Positions 15,203 to 16,784 of a stretch of DNA of 16,784 nt are shown here, in pieces (within the stretch, counting starts at the first letter, position 1; every line of letters starts with the position of its first letter). Below the pieces are notes generated by a model. It searched no databases. It saw nothing but the letters and a program-made list of their open reading frames with translations, and was not told where the DNA came from. This DNA comes from Prevotella sp. UBA2456. Lineage in GTDB: Bacteria > Bacteroidota > Bacteroidia > Bacteroidales > Bacteroidaceae. The DNA lies in contig DDPY01000013.1 of the NCBI GenBank assembly GCA_002342415.1, positions 1-16,784 on the forward strand. The letters run 5' to 3'. The position numbers and the translations under genes were made by a program.

Positions 15203-16065
15203 CAACTAAAAATAATCGTTTTGTTCTTGTAGGTGAGTATCTTGCGCTGGATGTGCTTGGAGACGGCATGCGAGAGCACAATCTTCTCCAGGTCCTTGCC
15301 CTTGAGCACCAGCGACTCGGGGGTGTCCTTGTGCGTGATGCGCGTCACGTCCTGCTCGATAATCGGGCCGGCATCCAGCTCGGCGGTCACATAGTGGCTC
15401 GTCGCTCCGATAATCTTCACTCCGCGCTCCCATGCCTGATGGTAGGGCTTCGCGCCTACGAAGGCAGGAAGGAACGAGTGGTGGATGTTGATGATATGGT
15501 GCGGATAGGCCGCAATCATCTCGTCCGAGATAATCTGCATGTAGCGCGCCAGCACGATAAACGAGATGTCCTCCTTCTTGAGCAGCTCCATCTCGGCCTG
15601 CTCCACCTCCTGCTTGTTGGAGTGGTCCTTGTTGATGCTCCACACGTAGTAGGGGATGCCGAACTGGTCGGCCACATAGCGCAGGTCCTCATGGTTGGAC
15701 ACGATGCAGGGGATGTCCACATTGTATTCGCCCGCCTTCCAGCGTGCCAGCAGGTCGTACAGGCAGTGGCTCATCTTCGACACGAAGATGGCCATCCTGG
15801 GGCGCTTGTCACTGTAGTAGAGCGAGAATTTCATCTGGTAGCGCTGCGCATACAGCGTAGTCAGATAGTCGTAAAGCTTGTCGCGGGGAATCAGGAATCC
15901 GTCCAGTTCCCACTCTATACGCATGAAGAACATACCGTCCTGCTTGTCCACATACTGGTCCAAATAGACGATGTTCCCCAGGTTATCCGTTATAAACTTG
16001 GTTACTTCCGAGATAATACCCTGTTGGTCAGGACAATGTAGAAGCAAAATTGCTGTTGGTTTCAT
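15202..16065 (-). CDS. purU: Formyltetrahydrofolate deformylase
   Basis: A 287-residue cytosolic enzyme that hydrolyses 10-formyl-tetrahydrofolate to tetrahydrofolate and formate, balancing the one-carbon pool and supplying formate for purine synthesis. An N-terminal ACT domain (about 1-80, starting MKPTAILLLHCPDQQGIISE) is followed by the formyltransferase-type domain with N193, H195 and H196 in INIHHSFLPAF and D231 in AELDAGPII, the catalytic set. The ACT domain and the short formyl domain distinguish it from PurN. It is the first gene after the clear minus-strand promoter and heads the run into the his genes. Confidence 0.95.
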   Translation of the reverse strand: MKPTAILLLHCPDQQGIISEVTKFITDNLGNIVYLDQYVDKQDGMFFMRIEWELDGFLIPRDKLYDYLTTLYAQRYQMKFSLYYSDKRPRMAIFVSKMSHCLYDLLARWKAGEYNVDIPCIVSNHEDLRYVADQFGIPYYVWSINKDHSNKQEVEQAEMELLKKEDISFIVLARYMQIISDEMIAAYPHHIINIHHSFLPAFVGAKPYHQAWERGVKIIGATSHYVTAELDAGPIIEQDVTRITHKDTPESLVLKGKDLEKIVLSHAVSKHIQRKILTYKNKTIIFS

Positions 16066-16097
16066 TCTAATCTTTTTCTCTCAATTTAATTCGCGCG

Positions 16098-16129
16098 CAA
16101 AGGTACAAAAAAAAGGCCGAAATACCAAA
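16098..16129 (-). promoter_or_regulatory. Promoter for the purU-his-lys run
   Basis: Read on the minus strand, TTTG (16129-16126) is followed after 20 bases by TACCTTTG (16105-16098), a perfect TAnnTTTG box. Transcription should start near 16090, about 25 bases before the purU ATG at 16065. It is the only two-box match I found for the minus-strand genes. Confidence 0.85.
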
Positions 16130-16168
16130 TTTATTTCCGTTTTTATTGTTCCCGGCCATATCGCCAGT

Positions 16169-16196
16169 CTCTCACCTCTCACCTCTTACCTCTCAC
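16169..16196. repeat. Heptanucleotide array between the purU and ssrA promoters
   Basis: Four tandem copies of CTCTCAC, one with a single change (CTCTTAC at 16183-16189), lie in the divergent spacer, about 40 bases from each -33 box. One strand is pure pyrimidine apart from single A bases. The period equals that of the array beyond purU but the sequence is unrelated. Confidence 0.9.
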
Positions 16197-16232
16197 CACT
16201 TGAAAATTTTAACAAAGATTTTTGCCGAAATA

Positions 16233-16264
16233 TTTGCACCTTGGCGATTTTATTTGTAATTTTG
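16233..16264 (+). promoter_or_regulatory. Promoter for ssrA
   Basis: TTTG at 16233-16236 is followed after 20 bases by TAATTTTG at 16257-16264, a full TAnnTTTG match. The predicted transcription start near 16271 leaves a leader of about 19 bases before the mature tmRNA end, to be removed by RNase P. Confidence 0.8.
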
Positions 16265-16289
16265 CACCCTGTTACGACATCTGCTATCT

Positions 16290-16685
16290 GGGGGTGACTG
16301 GATTTGACGGCAAGTCGAGATGGTACGTAAGCATGCGGAGTGACGGCTGTAGACTCCATAATCCATTCGGCCGGAAATTTAATTGGCAACAACGAGTATG
16401 CTCTCGCTGCCTAATCGAAGTATAGTAGATTGAGGCTCAATTCCGTCACCAGGTGACAGAACGAGACGTCGCTCCGAGGATGTGGTTCCGAATCCGGAGA
16501 TCAAGCGGCGCAGGTTAAATCGGAAATAGTCCCGTCGGGCCTCGACGGCGGGATGAAGCTTTAGGGGATAAGGTCGCGATTGGTGGCTTGGGTCTTGTCG
16601 CGGCACGAAAACGAAGTCCAGGATAAGCATGTAGAAAGCGTATGGTTTCCTTGTGCGGACGAGGGTTCGATTCCCTCCACTTCCA
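16290..16685 (+). ncRNA. ssrA: Transfer-messenger RNA (tmRNA)
   Basis: A one-piece tmRNA of about 396 bases that, with SmpB, rescues stalled ribosomes and tags the unfinished protein for proteolysis. The tRNA-like end is formed by GGGGGTG (16290-16296) pairing with CACTTCC (16678-16684, including two G-U pairs). The T arm GAGGG, TTCGATT, CCCTC lies at 16661-16677, and the hallmark GGATTTGACGG follows the 5' strand. The tag frame is at 16385-16414. After the discriminator A at 16685 the genome reads CAT, so CCA is not encoded and must be added. Neither end is certain to within a base or two. Confidence 0.96.
16385..16414 (+). other. tmRNA tag reading frame
   Basis: From the resume codon GGC the frame reads GNNEYALAA and stops at TAA 16412-16414. 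With the alanine carried by the tmRNA the tag would be A-GNNEYALAA. The YALAA end is the usual signal for ClpXP-type proteases. Confidence 0.93.
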
Positions 16686-16694
16686 CATTTATCC

Positions 16695-16741
16695 AAAAAC
16701 AGGCCGCTCACTTACTGGAAGTCAGCAGTCTGTTTTTTTTT
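16695..16741 (+). terminator. Rho-independent terminator of ssrA
   Basis: AAAAACAG (16695-16702) pairs with CTGTTTTT (16730-16737), with further pairing inside (GC.GCT with AGC.GT) and a run of nine T bases at 16733-16741. It starts 10 bases after the mature tmRNA end. Nothing further is recognised in the last 43 bases of the window. Confidence 0.8.
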
Positions 16742-16784
16742 GATTCTTCAACCTTCATCCTTGGGTCGTTCTCGTTCTTGCTAA

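Noticed and set aside
15136..16041. Plus-strand frame beginning with a repeated NVQCSM pattern
   Set aside because: The repeat is only the translation of the DNA heptamer array, and the rest is antisense to purU.

Overview
The window looks like chromosome of a Bacteroidales bacterium, most likely Prevotella or a close relative. The evidence is threefold. Three promoters match the Bacteroidetes pattern (TTTG, then 19-20 bases, then TAnnTTTG). Start codons have weak or absent Shine-Dalgarno sequences. The gene set is typical of the group: class III fructose-bisphosphatase, M64 peptidase, fused hisIE, ftsE without ftsX beside it, and a tmRNA with the tag GNNEYALAA. Genus-level placement is an inference.

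Layout. Bases 1-390 hold the 3' end of pyruvate phosphate dikinase (+), followed by a strong hairpin. Bases 447-833 are a spacer with no recognised gene. Bases 903-1908 hold azlC-azlD (+), a branched-chain amino acid exporter behind a clear promoter that also fixes the azlC start. A hairpin separates azlD from the convergent rubrerythrin gene (2038-2580, -).

From 16065 down to 2688 fourteen genes run on the minus strand: purU, hisH, hisA, hisF, hisIE, ftsE, lysC, lysA, a GT2-like protein, a truncated GT4-like protein, fbp (class III), a short folK-like gene, a secreted M64 metallopeptidase and ansA. Gaps are mostly 3-44 bp, with several ATGA overlaps, and one good promoter was found upstream of purU. 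The run combines formate and one-carbon release, the imidazole half of histidine synthesis, lysine/diaminopimelate synthesis, gluconeogenesis, a folate-type enzyme and asparagine breakdown, so it looks like a housekeeping supra-operon and not a single pathway. Rubrerythrin follows ansA after a 107-bp gap containing three ACTAGT palindromes.

Divergent from purU, on the plus strand, is the tmRNA gene ssrA (16290-16685) with its own promoter and terminator.

The least ordinary items are these: the pair of degenerate glycosyltransferase-like genes between lysA and fbp (one without its second GT-B domain, one without a DxD motif); the short folK-like gene lacking an active-site arginine; three intergenic stretches with 7-bp periodicity but unrelated units; and an aspartate replacing a glutamate iron ligand in rubrerythrin. 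I found no defence system, mobile element or CRISPR array.
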